Shown: piece after piece, positions 25,529 to 34,800 of the stretch
Layout of the letters: each line of letters begins with the position of its first letter
Position numbering within the stretch: position 1 is the stretch's first letter
Assembly: GCA_024233345.1 (NCBI GenBank)
Contig: JACKPT010000018.1
Span: forward strand, 1-54,575
DNA: 54,575 bases
From: Verrucomicrobiota bacterium
Lineage (GTDB): Bacteria > Verrucomicrobiota > Kiritimatiellia > CAIVKH01
Reading direction: 5' to 3'
Made by a program: the position numbers and the translations under genes
Notes under the pieces: model-generated
The model's database searches: none
Told to the model about the DNA's origin: nothing
What the model saw: only the letters and a program-made list of their open reading frames with translations

Positions 25529-25634
25529 CCACCTACCTTTTGATGGCAAGCAACCTACTGATTCGGGCTTGCCAAACCCAGCAAAATCGGGTTCACAGAC
25601 ACATCACATTCAACCCATCAACCCATCGAGTGCC

Positions 25635-28565
25635 ATGCTGATACTTTCCCTGCTGTTTTTCTTTTCCGGATTTGCCGCCCTGATCTACCAGGTCTTGTGG
25701 TTCCGCTATACCGGGTTCATTTTTGGAAACACCGTCTATGCTGCGGGCACGGTGATCACCGCCTTCATGATCGGCCTGGCCATCGGTGCGAGGGTGTTTG
25801 GCCGGTGGGCTCCCAAACTGCGGCGGCCCGTGGCCATGTTCGGGGCGTTGGAGATTGCTATCAGTGCCTACGCTCTCTGTATGCCTTACCTTTTCGGGCA
25901 GGTCCAGATTGCCTACCGTTGGTTCTATCAGAATGTCTCGACAGACATGGGGTCTTTGACCTTGGTCCGGTTTGGTCTTGCCATTGGCATCATGCTGGTG
26001 CCGACCATCCTGATGGGGGCCACCCTCCCTGTCTTGAGCCAGGGCCTGCTGACCAAGCCCGAGACCTTTGGCAAGCGGCTTGGTTGGCTCTATGGCATCA
26101 ATACTCTCGGTGCGGTGGGAGGCATTGTTGCCTCCGGGTTTTTTCTCATCCCCCTGGTGGGATTGCTCCACACCGGGTTCATCGCGGTCGGCATCGATTT
26201 TGCCGTTGGGGTGATCGGTCTGATCCTCGGCTTGTTCGCCTTCAAGGCGGAACCGGAAGCGGTGGCCGCCGCTGAACCGCATGGTGCTGCGGCCATGCCC
26301 CGGGGCTGGCTTGTCGCGCTGTGGGGTACCGGCCTGGCCGGATTTCTCGCCCTCGCCTCGGAAATTCTGTGGTTCCGAGCCCTGACCCTGATCTTTGGCT
26401 CCACCACCTACTCCTTCTCCGCCATGCTTGCTGTCTTCCTGTTTGGCATCGGGTTTGGTGCGACCCTGCTGAGCCGGATTCTCGACCGGGTCAAGAGCCC
26501 CCTGCTGATCTTTGCTCTATGCCAGGCCGGGATCGGAATTTCCACCCTGCTGGTCATGCGGTTGTTTGACCGGATGCCGGGATTTCTGCTCCAGATGCTG
26601 ATCGAGTACGGGCTTTCGTGGCCGGTGATGCTCACCGCCCAATGCCTGATTGCCCTGTCTTTTCTGCTCGTGCCCACCTTGCTGATGGGCCTCTCCTTTA
26701 CCGCTGTCGCCAAAGCGGCACGTGACCTGGTTCCCAACGCCCCCCTGGTAGTCTCGAGGGTCTACGCCGCCAATACCGTGGGGTGCATCGCCGGCTCACT
26801 GTTCGGCAGTTTTGTGCTGTTGCAACTGGGGGGCATCCGGCTCTCCCTGATCTGGGTTTCCGCCGCTTCGGTCCTGCTTGCGGTGGTCTATGCTTTCAAG
26901 GCCTCGGGGGCAGGACGGGGTGCAAGGGCCGTCCTCGCCATCGCTGGCATCGCGGCCATCCTCTGGGCCTTCGTCATGCCACCCCAGTGGGACCAGCGCT
27001 TGATGGCCACCGGGGTACATTTCTCCCCCTGGAATTTTATTCGCGATGGGAAAAGCATTCTGGAAGATCGGATCCAGGGTGAGCGCATTCTCTATTACAA
27101 GGAGGGAATAACCACTACCGTTTCGGTTGGCGAAACGTCCGATGAACGCCGTTTCTATTCCAGCGGCGGCAAGGTCGAGGCCGATACCTCTCCCCGTAGT
27201 ATGATGCTTCAGCGTATGACCGGTCACCTGCCGATGATCTTTCACCCCGATGCCCGTGATGTCGTCAATATCGGTCTCGGGGCCGGGGTGACGCTCGGGG
27301 CGCTCAGTACCTATCCTGTCTGGACCCTCGATGTGGTGGAAATCGAGCCTTCCGCCAAGCGGGTGGCGGAATTGTTTGGTGCGGAAAACCATGAAATTAT
27401 GAACAACCGCCTGATGAACTTCATGGTGGGAGATGGTCGTAACCATTTGTTCTGTACCACGAACTTCTATGATGTGATTTCCTCCGATCCCTTCGAGCCG
27501 GTGCATGCCGGAGCCAATCATTTGTACACGGTGGAACACTTTCGGCAGGCCCGCACACGCCTGAAGCCCGGTGGTTTGATGTGCCAGTATGTGCCGCTGT
27601 ATGAATTGTCCAATGAAGACTACATGGCCATCCTTCGTTCCTTTGCGGAGGTTTTCCCCTCTTCCCTGTTGATGTTCACCGGGGAAGATTCGCTGATCCT
27701 CGGGTTTCCGGATGAACCGAAACTGGACTATGCCACCCTGCAGGCGCGCTTTGCCGTTCCTTCCGTCAAGGCCTCGCTGAATGGCCTTGGGATCGACTCG
27801 GTGGAGGTCTTGATTGGCATGATTGTCAGCGACTGGCGTAAAACAGATGTCTTCCATCAGCCCGGACCGATGAATGAAGACAATCTTCCTTTTGTCGAAT
27901 TCTCCGCCCCCAAGAGTGCCTTGAAATATACGACCTTTGAAAATCAGAAGGTGCTGCTGGACAGCTTTACTGATCTTCCCGACGACCTGGTTGCCTCCAT
28001 GCCGGAAGAAGCCAGGGCCAAGGTGGAGGCTTACCGGGAGAGCCTGAAAAATGTTCTCGAAGCGAATTTGTATCGTGATACCGATCAGGACCGCATGGTC
28101 AACCTCTTACAGACCGCGTATCAGCGGACACCGGATCACCCCGCGGTCATCAATGAACTGGTCTCGGTGATCGAACCATCTTCCTCCACCCTGTTCAACC
28201 AAGGCAACCTCCAGGCCGCCTCCGATCAGACCCAGTTCCTGCTCGAACTCGACCCGGGCAATTTCTGGGGCCTGCACCGCATGACCACGCTCGCGATGAT
28301 GGCGGGGAAAGTTGACTATGCCGGAGATATTCTTCTCCACGCCCTGACCCTGTACCCTCAATCCGGCACGATGCGGGCCCTGTTCGGGAAATATCTCGGT
28401 ACCGTCGGTGATCTGCAGGGGGCGGTGGAAGAATACGAACTAGCCATCCGCTATGCCCCCGATCAGCCCGAGATCTGGCAAGCCTACGCCGAGGTCAGCC
28501 GCCTCGCCGGAAACGAGGAGGCTGCCCGCCGGGCCGAAGCTGAAGCCCAGAAGCTCATACAGTAG
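25635..28565 (+). CDS. Membrane-spermidine synthase-TPR fusion protein, 976 aa
   Basis: Residues 1-460 hold about a dozen transmembrane helices with the MFS-like repeats of membrane-bound spermidine synthase homologues (GFAALIYQVLWFR, LWFRALTLIFGSTTYSFSAM). A Rossmann methyltransferase-like domain follows: NIGLGAGVTLGAL (about 543-555), acidic strand LDVVEIEPS (about 562), VGDGRNHL and the catalytic-site segment DVISSDPFEP (about 612-621). The C-terminus (about 820-976) has TPR-like helices (AVEEYELAIRYAPDQPEIWQAYA). The ATG at 25635 is the start before the first helix; a longer frame from 25569 is polar and unsupported. Aminopropyl transfer has not been shown for most such fusions, so the substrate is open. 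It is divergent from the lipoprotein operon. Confidence 0.82.
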   Translation: MLILSLLFFFSGFAALIYQVLWFRYTGFIFGNTVYAAGTVITAFMIGLAIGARVFGRWAPKLRRPVAMFGALEIAISAYALCMPYLFGQVQIAYRWFYQNVSTDMGSLTLVRFGLAIGIMLVPTILMGATLPVLSQGLLTKPETFGKRLGWLYGINTLGAVGGIVASGFFLIPLVGLLHTGFIAVGIDFAVGVIGLILGLFAFKAEPEAVAAAEPHGAAAMPRGWLVALWGTGLAGFLALASEILWFRALTLIFGSTTYSFSAMLAVFLFGIGFGATLLSRILDRVKSPLLIFALCQAGIGISTLLVMRLFDRMPGFLLQMLIEYGLSWPVMLTAQCLIALSFLLVPTLLMGLSFTAVAKAARDLVPNAPLVVSRVYAANTVGCIAGSLFGSFVLLQLGGIRLSLIWVSAASVLLAVVYAFKASGAGRGARAVLAIAGIAAILWAFVMPPQWDQRLMATGVHFSPWNFIRDGKSILEDRIQGERILYYKEGITTTVSVGETSDERRFYSSGGKVEADTSPRSMMLQRMTGHLPMIFHPDARDVVNIGLGAGVTLGALSTYPVWTLDVVEIEPSAKRVAELFGAENHEIMNNRLMNFMVGDGRNHLFCTTNFYDVISSDPFEPVHAGANHLYTVEHFRQARTRLKPGGLMCQYVPLYELSNEDYMAILRSFAEVFPSSLLMFTGEDSLILGFPDEPKLDYATLQARFAVPSVKASLNGLGIDSVEVLIGMIVSDWRKTDVFHQPGPMNEDNLPFVEFSAPKSALKYTTFENQKVLLDSFTDLPDDLVASMPEEARAKVEAYRESLKNVLEANLYRDTDQDRMVNLLQTAYQRTPDHPAVINELVSVIEPSSSTLFNQGNLQAASDQTQFLLELDPGNFWGLHRMTTLAMMAGKVDYAGDILLHALTLYPQSGTMRALFGKYLGTVGDLQGAVEEYELAIRYAPDQPEIWQAYAEVSRLAGNEEAARRAEAEAQKLIQ

Positions 28566-28628
28566 AACACATTCCTCACCATGCTCTGTACGCCTCGGTG
28601 GTGAATTCCGGATTTTGGATAACCGCAG

Positions 28629-28729
28629 ATGGGCGTGGCGTCGGTCCCTGAAACGTAGCGCCGATTTTCATGTTGGCGGCTTACCCGGTTCGCCACAAGA
28701 ACCACGCCCATTCGGAGATGGGCGCTACG
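28629..28729. repeat. Nested inverted-repeat element
   Basis: ATGGGCGTGG (28629-28638) pairs exactly with CCACGCCCAT (28702-28711), and CGTAGCGCC (28654-28662) pairs exactly with GGCGCTACG (28721-28729). The arms interleave, so the RNA or single strand can adopt two exclusive folds. The region between carries GGTTCGCC, also the arm of the palindrome at 2416. Confidence 0.55.
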
Positions 28730-28768
28730 CGGGACAGGGGTTCGGGCGGCCCGCTTGACGAAGGTTTT

Positions 28769-28795
28769 GAACAGAAGGAAGCGAAGGAAGCAAAG
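28769..28795. repeat. 27-bp purine-rich dispersed repeat, copy 2
   Basis: It is identical to 4658-4684 at 25 of 27 positions, and both are followed by TGACCCT. Here it is intergenic. Confidence 0.55.
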
Positions 28796-29052
28796 ATTGT
28801 GACCCTTCTCTATGATCCTCTGTGGTGATGCCCCCCCACCGAAGATTCAGCTCAAGGAGCCACGGCACGGAGCAATGACTCAAGGGTCAGATGGATGCGA
28901 ACCATGCCTGGTGGAGAATGTTATTTCCGAATCAATCCCAAATCACTAACCCCCAATCAAAAATTTCCAATCCTCAATTCCTCTGTGCTCTGTGGTGAAG
29001 AACTCCCCAGGCACCCCCAAAAATACATATAGTGGATCTCTTGTGTGCCGGT

Positions 29053-29065
29053 AAGAATAATTCTT
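29053..29065. promoter_or_regulatory. 13-bp palindrome AAGAAT-A-ATTCTT
   Basis: A perfect 6-bp inverted repeat with a single central base lies about 70 bases upstream of the -35 box of the following promoter. It could be a regulator site; no family can be named. Confidence 0.3.
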
Positions 29066-29135
29066 GGTTCGCTATAGGGTCTTTTCCTATATTACGCCCC
29101 GTTCGCCGTCTCGCAGAATTCTAACAATGCATTGT

Positions 29136-29165
29136 TTGACATGAATGGTGCTTGAGGTGTAATAA
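29136..29165 (+). promoter_or_regulatory. Sigma-70-type promoter for the secreted-protein/RHS operon
   Basis: TTGACA (29136-29141), an 18-base spacer and TAATAA (29160-29165) lie 125 bases before the first gene of the operon at 29291. The -35 box is perfect; the -10 box is fair. Confidence 0.5.
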
Positions 29166-29290
29166 AATACGATCGTGCAGCGTACTCGATATATCGCCTC
29201 AGCGTTAATGCATATGGCGTCTGTTAAGCGCCCCGATGCGTTTGCATTATTGGCCTTGCTGTCAAGGTCGGAACACCGTGGAGGAACAGT

Positions 29291-29971
29291 ATGAAGCGTT
29301 TCTTGTGCATTGTCCTTCTTGTGGCCTGGGGGGTGCCTGTTGTCTGGTCCATTGATGGTTTGTCTTCCACATTGTGTCTGGTCTACCGGGGGACGATCCC
29401 TCCTGGCGCCTTGACGATGACCGGTGTGGCCATCGATTCTGCGGAAACAAATGGGATGTTCGTCATTTCCGATATTGACGGAGGCCTGATGCCTATCGGT
29501 AGTTCGGCCCTTCTCTGGGATTCGGCCCAACAACAGTATGTTTCGGAGAACAAGCTTCCATTCGGATGGTTACCGGGAACCAATATCATTTATCGAGGCC
29601 GGGGATTGTTTCTGAAAGCTCCCACAGGTGTGACCTCAGATGTGCAGTTTGGGTATGGTGGTTTGATCCCGGTTAATTTGGGCTCCACAAGTACAGTATT
29701 CAGTCTTGTGACCAATCTCACGATGATCACTTATCCATATCCAGTATCAATTCCATGGACCAATACAACGCTTTCACAAGTTTCTGCAAGCGGTGCTTCC
29801 ATTTACCTCTGGGATGACGATACGCAAAGTTACGACACGTATGGGAAAACCCGAGGCGGTTGGGGTGCCGCAACGAATCTTGTCCTCGTTCCCGGTGTCG
29901 GACTTTATTTCCTCAATAATACGACGAACCCACTGTCCTGGACCGAGGAGCGGCCCTATACCTGGCCCTAA
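29291..29971 (+). CDS. Small secreted protein with two tandem repeat modules, 226 aa
   Basis: The ATG follows GGAGG with a 6-base spacer. A signal peptide (1-20) is followed by two copies of one module with the pattern S-x-h-L-W-D-x-x-x-Q-x-Y-x-x-x-K-x-x-x-G-W-x-x-x-T-N-h-h-x-x-G-x-G-L-F/Y: SALLWDSAQQQYVSENKLPF in the first and SIYLWDDDTQSYDTYGKTRG in the second, about 95 residues apart. I do not recognise the family. It opens an operon leading to the RHS protein; the spacing to the next gene is 26 bases. An extracellular or surface role is all that can be inferred. Confidence 0.75.
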   Translation: MKRFLCIVLLVAWGVPVVWSIDGLSSTLCLVYRGTIPPGALTMTGVAIDSAETNGMFVISDIDGGLMPIGSSALLWDSAQQQYVSENKLPFGWLPGTNIIYRGRGLFLKAPTGVTSDVQFGYGGLIPVNLGSTSTVFSLVTNLTMITYPYPVSIPWTNTTLSQVSASGASIYLWDDDTQSYDTYGKTRGGWGAATNLVLVPGVGLYFLNNTTNPLSWTEERPYTWP

Positions 29972-29997
29972 GCGCCTTCATTTTGAAAGGAATTCTC

Positions 29998-31329
29998 ATG
30001 AAGCACCTGTTGCGAATCTGGCTGGCCTCGGCGGGGGTGATGGCGTTGACCTTGCCGGTTAGTTCTGCGGATGACGTCGAATTAATCGAGATCGTCATAC
30101 AAACGAATGCCAATGTGCTGACTCTGGATGTGCCGACAGGCACCTCCAATCAAATCTGGGAAGTTTACTCGACCACTCAGTCCACAGTGTTACCAGCGGG
30201 AGGTTCCTGGCAAGACCTGAGCTGGGTGATTGCCGAAACAAACCTTCAGTCCACCAATGCCCTTACAAGCTGGAGCGATCTGCCACAAGCAGGCATCCCG
30301 GAGCCCTCCGAAGTTACTTTTCGCTACTATGCTTTCGGCAACGCCCAGATCGATGACGATCAGGACGATCTCTGTAATGCCCGTGAATATCTGGTGACCT
30401 ATACCGACGCTCAAGACCCGGACACAGATGACGATGGCCTGACAGATGGAGAGGAGTTGCTGTTGCATGGGACAGACCCTCTGGTTGCCGATACGGATCA
30501 TGACGGGATGCCGGACGGATGGGAGGTCGATTATGGCCTCAACCCCCTGTCCGGTTTTCATGATTCCCTCGTGGGCTGGTGGCCGTTCGATGATGGGACA
30601 GGTACTTCTGCAGTCAACTCGGCGATGTCCGGCTATGACGGCGAGTTGATGAATATGTCGACATCAGCCTGGGGCCAGGGAGTCCTTGGTGGAGCTTTAT
30701 CATTTGATGGAAGCGATGATTACGTGCGTGTTCTCCAGTCTCCTGCGATGTTAACAGGAAGTGAGTTTACGGCGTGTGGATGGGTATATCTCGATCCGTC
30801 CTATTCCGCAGATTATCCGACCTTAATCGCGGATATGGGGTCCTGCGGGAGCTACTACGACGGTTTTTGGCTGGGGCACGATGATGACTATGTTCCCGCT
30901 GTGGCCGCCTTGCTTGACGATTGTACATCCCCCTTAACCTATCCATATGCAACGGCCTCCATAACCGGAGCCTGGGTGCATCTCGCTGTAACGGTCTCCG
31001 GGACATCCTCCATCTTGTATCTCAATGGTGTAGAGGTCGCATCGGCCACTGGTGGCTTCTCACCATCCGAGCAATCTGAAGTCCGGATCGGATGGGGAAA
31101 CGACCCATCTTATACCTATCACTGGAAGGGCATGATCGACGATGTTCGTCTCTATACCTCGGCCCTCTCCAGCAACGAGATCGCCAACCTGTACGACGCC
31201 TTCGCCGATCCTGATGGGGATGGCTACACCAACCTTGAAGAATACCAGGCCGGCGCCAACCCCACCGTATCCAACCCGCCACCTCAGATCGTGATCACCT
31301 ACCCCGTCAATGGAGGAACCCTGCCGTGA
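29998..31329 (+). CDS. Secreted protein with thrombospondin type 3 repeats and LamG-type domain, 443 aa
   Basis: The ATG at 29998 follows GAAAGGA. A signal peptide (1-24) is followed by a beta-rich region, then Asp-rich calcium-binding type 3 repeats (DDDQDDLCN, DTDDDGLTDGEE, DTDHDGMPDGWE, about residues 115-180). A LamG/concanavalin-like domain follows (about 190-405: LVGWWPFDDGTG, LSFDGSDDYVRV, WVHLAVTVSG, WKGMIDDVRLYTSALSSNEI), then a last DPDGDGYTNLEE. The chain stops just after PPQIVITYPVNGG, normally the opening strand of another Ig-like domain, so the protein may be shortened. Its TGA lies within a GTGA overlap with the next start. It probably binds carbohydrate or the cell surface. 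Confidence 0.85.
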   Translation: MKHLLRIWLASAGVMALTLPVSSADDVELIEIVIQTNANVLTLDVPTGTSNQIWEVYSTTQSTVLPAGGSWQDLSWVIAETNLQSTNALTSWSDLPQAGIPEPSEVTFRYYAFGNAQIDDDQDDLCNAREYLVTYTDAQDPDTDDDGLTDGEELLLHGTDPLVADTDHDGMPDGWEVDYGLNPLSGFHDSLVGWWPFDDGTGTSAVNSAMSGYDGELMNMSTSAWGQGVLGGALSFDGSDDYVRVLQSPAMLTGSEFTACGWVYLDPSYSADYPTLIADMGSCGSYYDGFWLGHDDDYVPAVAALLDDCTSPLTYPYATASITGAWVHLAVTVSGTSSILYLNGVEVASATGGFSPSEQSEVRIGWGNDPSYTYHWKGMIDDVRLYTSALSSNEIANLYDAFADPDGDGYTNLEEYQAGANPTVSNPPPQIVITYPVNGGTLP

Positions 31330-31880
31330 AGAAACAACCTTGGATTGTTGCTGTTTGCGTTACCGCGCTTTTCTGCTCGGTAGCGCCTGATGTTCCGGCT
31401 GGCTATCGGAATGTGGATCAAGAACAGGTCATGGTTGAGGGCGGAACCCGATCCGAGCAGGAAGGTCGCCAAATGAGTCAGTCTGCATTCAATCCCCGTG
31501 GAGGGGTGTTATCAGTAGAGCTTCTCAGGGAGAATCGCGCGAAAGAGCGGTTGGTGAACCGTTCCGGGAATTTTGCCATTCAAGAGGCGGACGCGCTTGA
31601 AACCATGACGCTCCGCTTCCGAAAACCGGAGGTCCCTGAGGGGAAAGCTGTTTTTGTTTATGTCGTCCATGGCGGCCGGGTCAATGGGAAGCTGGCAGAT
31701 TCGATCATCGCGGATAAAGACGGAGTGTTCGAGATTGCTTTCCAGGCCGGGCCCCACAGTGGGAATTACCCTGTGGTGGTTCGGTATGGAGGGGCGGAAG
31801 AGGTTCTCGAGTTTTGGGTTGGAGGCCGTCCGACGGACGGAAAGCGTGAAGTCATGCGCGCAATGGAGGTGGCAAAATGA
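31326..31880 (+). CDS. Secreted protein of unknown function, 184 aa
   Basis: The start is GTG, overlapping the previous stop by GTGA, and the gene overlaps the RHS start by ATGA, so it is translationally coupled on both sides. A signal peptide (1-25, MKKQPWIVAVCVTALFCSVA) precedes a charged stretch and a beta-sandwich-like domain (about 85-170) with the strands LRFRKPEVPEGKAVFVYVV, IIADKDGVFEIAFQAGPHSG and YPVVVRYGGAEEVLEFWVGG. That pattern suggests an Ig-like or invasin-like fold. The family is not recognised. Its place between a surface lectin and an RHS protein suggests an accessory or chaperone of RHS export (inference). Confidence 0.7.
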   Translation: MKKQPWIVAVCVTALFCSVAPDVPAGYRNVDQEQVMVEGGTRSEQEGRQMSQSAFNPRGGVLSVELLRENRAKERLVNRSGNFAIQEADALETMTLRFRKPEVPEGKAVFVYVVHGGRVNGKLADSIIADKDGVFEIAFQAGPHSGNYPVVVRYGGAEEVLEFWVGGRPTDGKREVMRAMEVAK

Positions 31881-34800
31881 CATTGCGTTCGTTCTGTCTA
31901 CGGGTGTCCATGGCAATGCTTATTGTGACGAGCATGGGTCGAGTCTGTCGAGCCTCCGATCCGGGAAGCGATCCCAATTGCGGCAATCCGCCCCAGCCCC
32001 CTCCACCCCCGCCAAATTGCGGCACGCCATGTCCATGTCCGCCGCCCGATCCATCAAGCGGCGGCGGTTCTCCATCGAACAACGATCCCAATGGGGGGGA
32101 GGGGCCGCCTGCTTCTGGCCAGAGTTCAAGCGGCTGCAGCGGATCTGGTTGTAATCCATACCATCCATATTCCGGCAGCGCGGAACGGACGGTTACAGAT
32201 ATGCAACTAGCCTATCAAGTTGGCGATATTGGGTTCCATATGACTCGGTACAATGTCACTCGTTGGCAACCTCCCGCTCACATCTACTTCAACAATGTGT
32301 TGGGGGACGGGGGCAACTGGCGACACAACTGGAATTGGACGATTCTGGATGACGGCACCAATGCCTATGGCCCCAGCATTCGGGTTGTGTATCCCAACGG
32401 CTTCTATGGCAATTTTGCGTACGATAGCGCTTCCGCGTCAAACATGACTTTTCTCGCAAACACCCATGAGCGCGTCTGGCAGGATGGCACCAACTTCTAC
32501 CTCACGTTTCTCGATGGGCGGCAATATCACTTCACCCAACAGGCTGAAGGTTCGGGTTACACCTATCAAATGGAGCGGCTGATCGATCCGTATTCCAACG
32601 TGTATGATTATGTCTACACCAGCGGCCTGCTCTCTCGTGTGGAGGGTCCCAACACCAACCAGAGTGTTGACTTCACCTACCGGATGCTTCCTTACGCCGA
32701 ACCGGCGGGTACAATTCAGTTCTCCTACACCGATGGCGTCGCAACCCAGGTGCTCATCGGTGGCACGTTCAATGGCTGGAGTCTTCAGGAAATGACCCTG
32801 TCCGGGGGAAGCAACTGGACGTTGACCACATCGTTGACCAACGGATTTCATCAATACAAGTACGTTGCCCGCTACACGACCGGGGAAGTGTGGAAAATCG
32901 ATCCTGACAATCCCGTCTGGTGTTACGACGACTCTACGAATTACAATGAAAACTCGCTGGCTGTGATTGACCCCTATCGGATCCTCGACTCCGTTGCCCT
33001 GAGTGATGGGCGAACCACCACCTACCATTACGGTTGGGTCGAGAACCTTGGGTTCATGAACGTGTTGCTGACCAATGTTCAGTACGGGGGCGGAACCGAG
33101 GCCTTTTACAGCTACTATCACCCCTCTAACGACCTGTGGCGTCGTCCGTTGCTGGAAACCGCCGAAGATCCGCATTATGAAGGCCCGGGGCGCGCCATTC
33201 GGTATGTTTATCAGACCAACAACATCTATTCCGGGCAACTCTACGAAGAATATTCCCTGGCTACCACCGCGCTACTCAGCCGGTTGACCATTGTCGATGA
33301 CACCTACTCCCGGATCGTGGTCGATGCCGATGGCAACACCAACTACCTATCCTACACCGAGCAGACCGGCCAGGAAGCCACCGCCACCAATGGGGTGGGC
33401 TATGTGTCCAGCAACCAGTACGAGGAGGTCTTCGGGTTTGGTGAAATCGGATTCCTGAAAAAATCATGGGATGAGATGGGGCGGGTCACCGAATATACAC
33501 GAACCCTCCACTATGGTGCGATTGTGACGGTGTCGAATGCCGCCCGCGGCCTAACCTCGAATACGTTCACGGATGTGAACCGACCGTTTTATCTCAGCAA
33601 GACGGTGGATGGATCCGGTGGAACGAATGTGTACACCCGCGATGATCGACATCGGGTCGTTCGCCGGGACTATCCAGATGGCTCCTACGCCACAAACGCG
33701 TACAACCTTCACGGCCAGCTCATCGCGCACCGTGATCGGGACGGCCATGTCACCACCTACACCTATGATTCCCGGGGCCGACTTGCCTCAATGACCGATC
33801 CACTCGGCAATACCACCACATATGGCTATGACCTCTACGACCGGCTTGCCGCTGAAACCAATGCTGCGGGCGAGGTGACAACCTACGCCTACAATTGGCG
33901 GGGCCAGGCGACCAACGTTGTCTATGCAGACGGAACCCAGCGTTCCATCTGGTACAACCTGTACGGTCAACAAACCCAGGTCGTCGACCGTGCCGGAGGC
34001 ACATCGGTATTTGCCTACGATGCCTACGGGTATCCCGCCACGCGGGTGGATCCCGCCGGAGCAACCCGGACGTATAGCTACAGCGCCCTGGGGCGTTTGC
34101 GCTCCTCCACCTCTCCCCTCGGGCTCGTGGCCTCCAATACCTACGACAGCATCGGGCGGTTGGTTCGTACCACGTACAGCAACGATGGAACCTATCGCGA
34201 ATGGCAGTACGATCCCGATGGTGTCCGCACCCAGGTCAACCGTCTGGGAGAGGTCACGGCCTATCGCTACGATAGTTCGGGCGGGCGACTGGAGGCCATC
34301 CGTGACGGAAATGGCCACTGGAAAGGCTATGCCTACGATTTTGCCGGTAATCGCACCCATGTCACCAATGCCCTCTACGAAACCACGACCTTCACCTACG
34401 ACGCCATGGGTCGGCAGCTCACCTCGGAAAACTGCCAGGGCCACGTCGTCAGCAATGTGTATGATGGCGTGGGCCGGCTGATCGAGCGTATCGATGCCAA
34501 CGGAATCTCGACCGAATACACCTACGATGCGGTCGGGCGGCGTACCAGCACCCTCCAGGCCGGACTCGTGGTCGAAACCAATGTGTATGATGCCATCGGT
34601 CGCTTGATCCTCCACACCGATGCCAACGGGATCACCGTCTCGAACACATTCGATTCCGTAGGGCGCCTGCTCAGCACCCACTATCCCGACGGCTCCTCCA
34701 CTCTCAACGTCTACTCCAACACCGTCCTCGTCCAGCGTATCGACCGTGCTGGGAGGGCCACGACCTACACACGCGATCCCGTGGGCCGGGTTTTGACCGA

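Larger units (their letters stand above)
28566..29290. other. Gene-free region with palindromic repeats and a promoter
   Basis: No coding frame is supported in these 725 bases. It contains a structured inverted-repeat element (28629-28729), the second copy of a 27-bp purine-rich repeat (28769-28795), the string CTCTGTGGTGA twice (near 28822 and 28988), an AT-rich tract, a 13-bp palindrome and a sigma-70-type promoter for the following operon. Confidence 0.6.

Noticed and set aside
25529..25634. Hidden precursor peptide for the ATP-grasp/asparagine-synthetase-like operon
   Set aside because: I looked in the gap before the lipoprotein gene and between the operon genes; no short open frame with a ribosome site and a leader/core layout fits.
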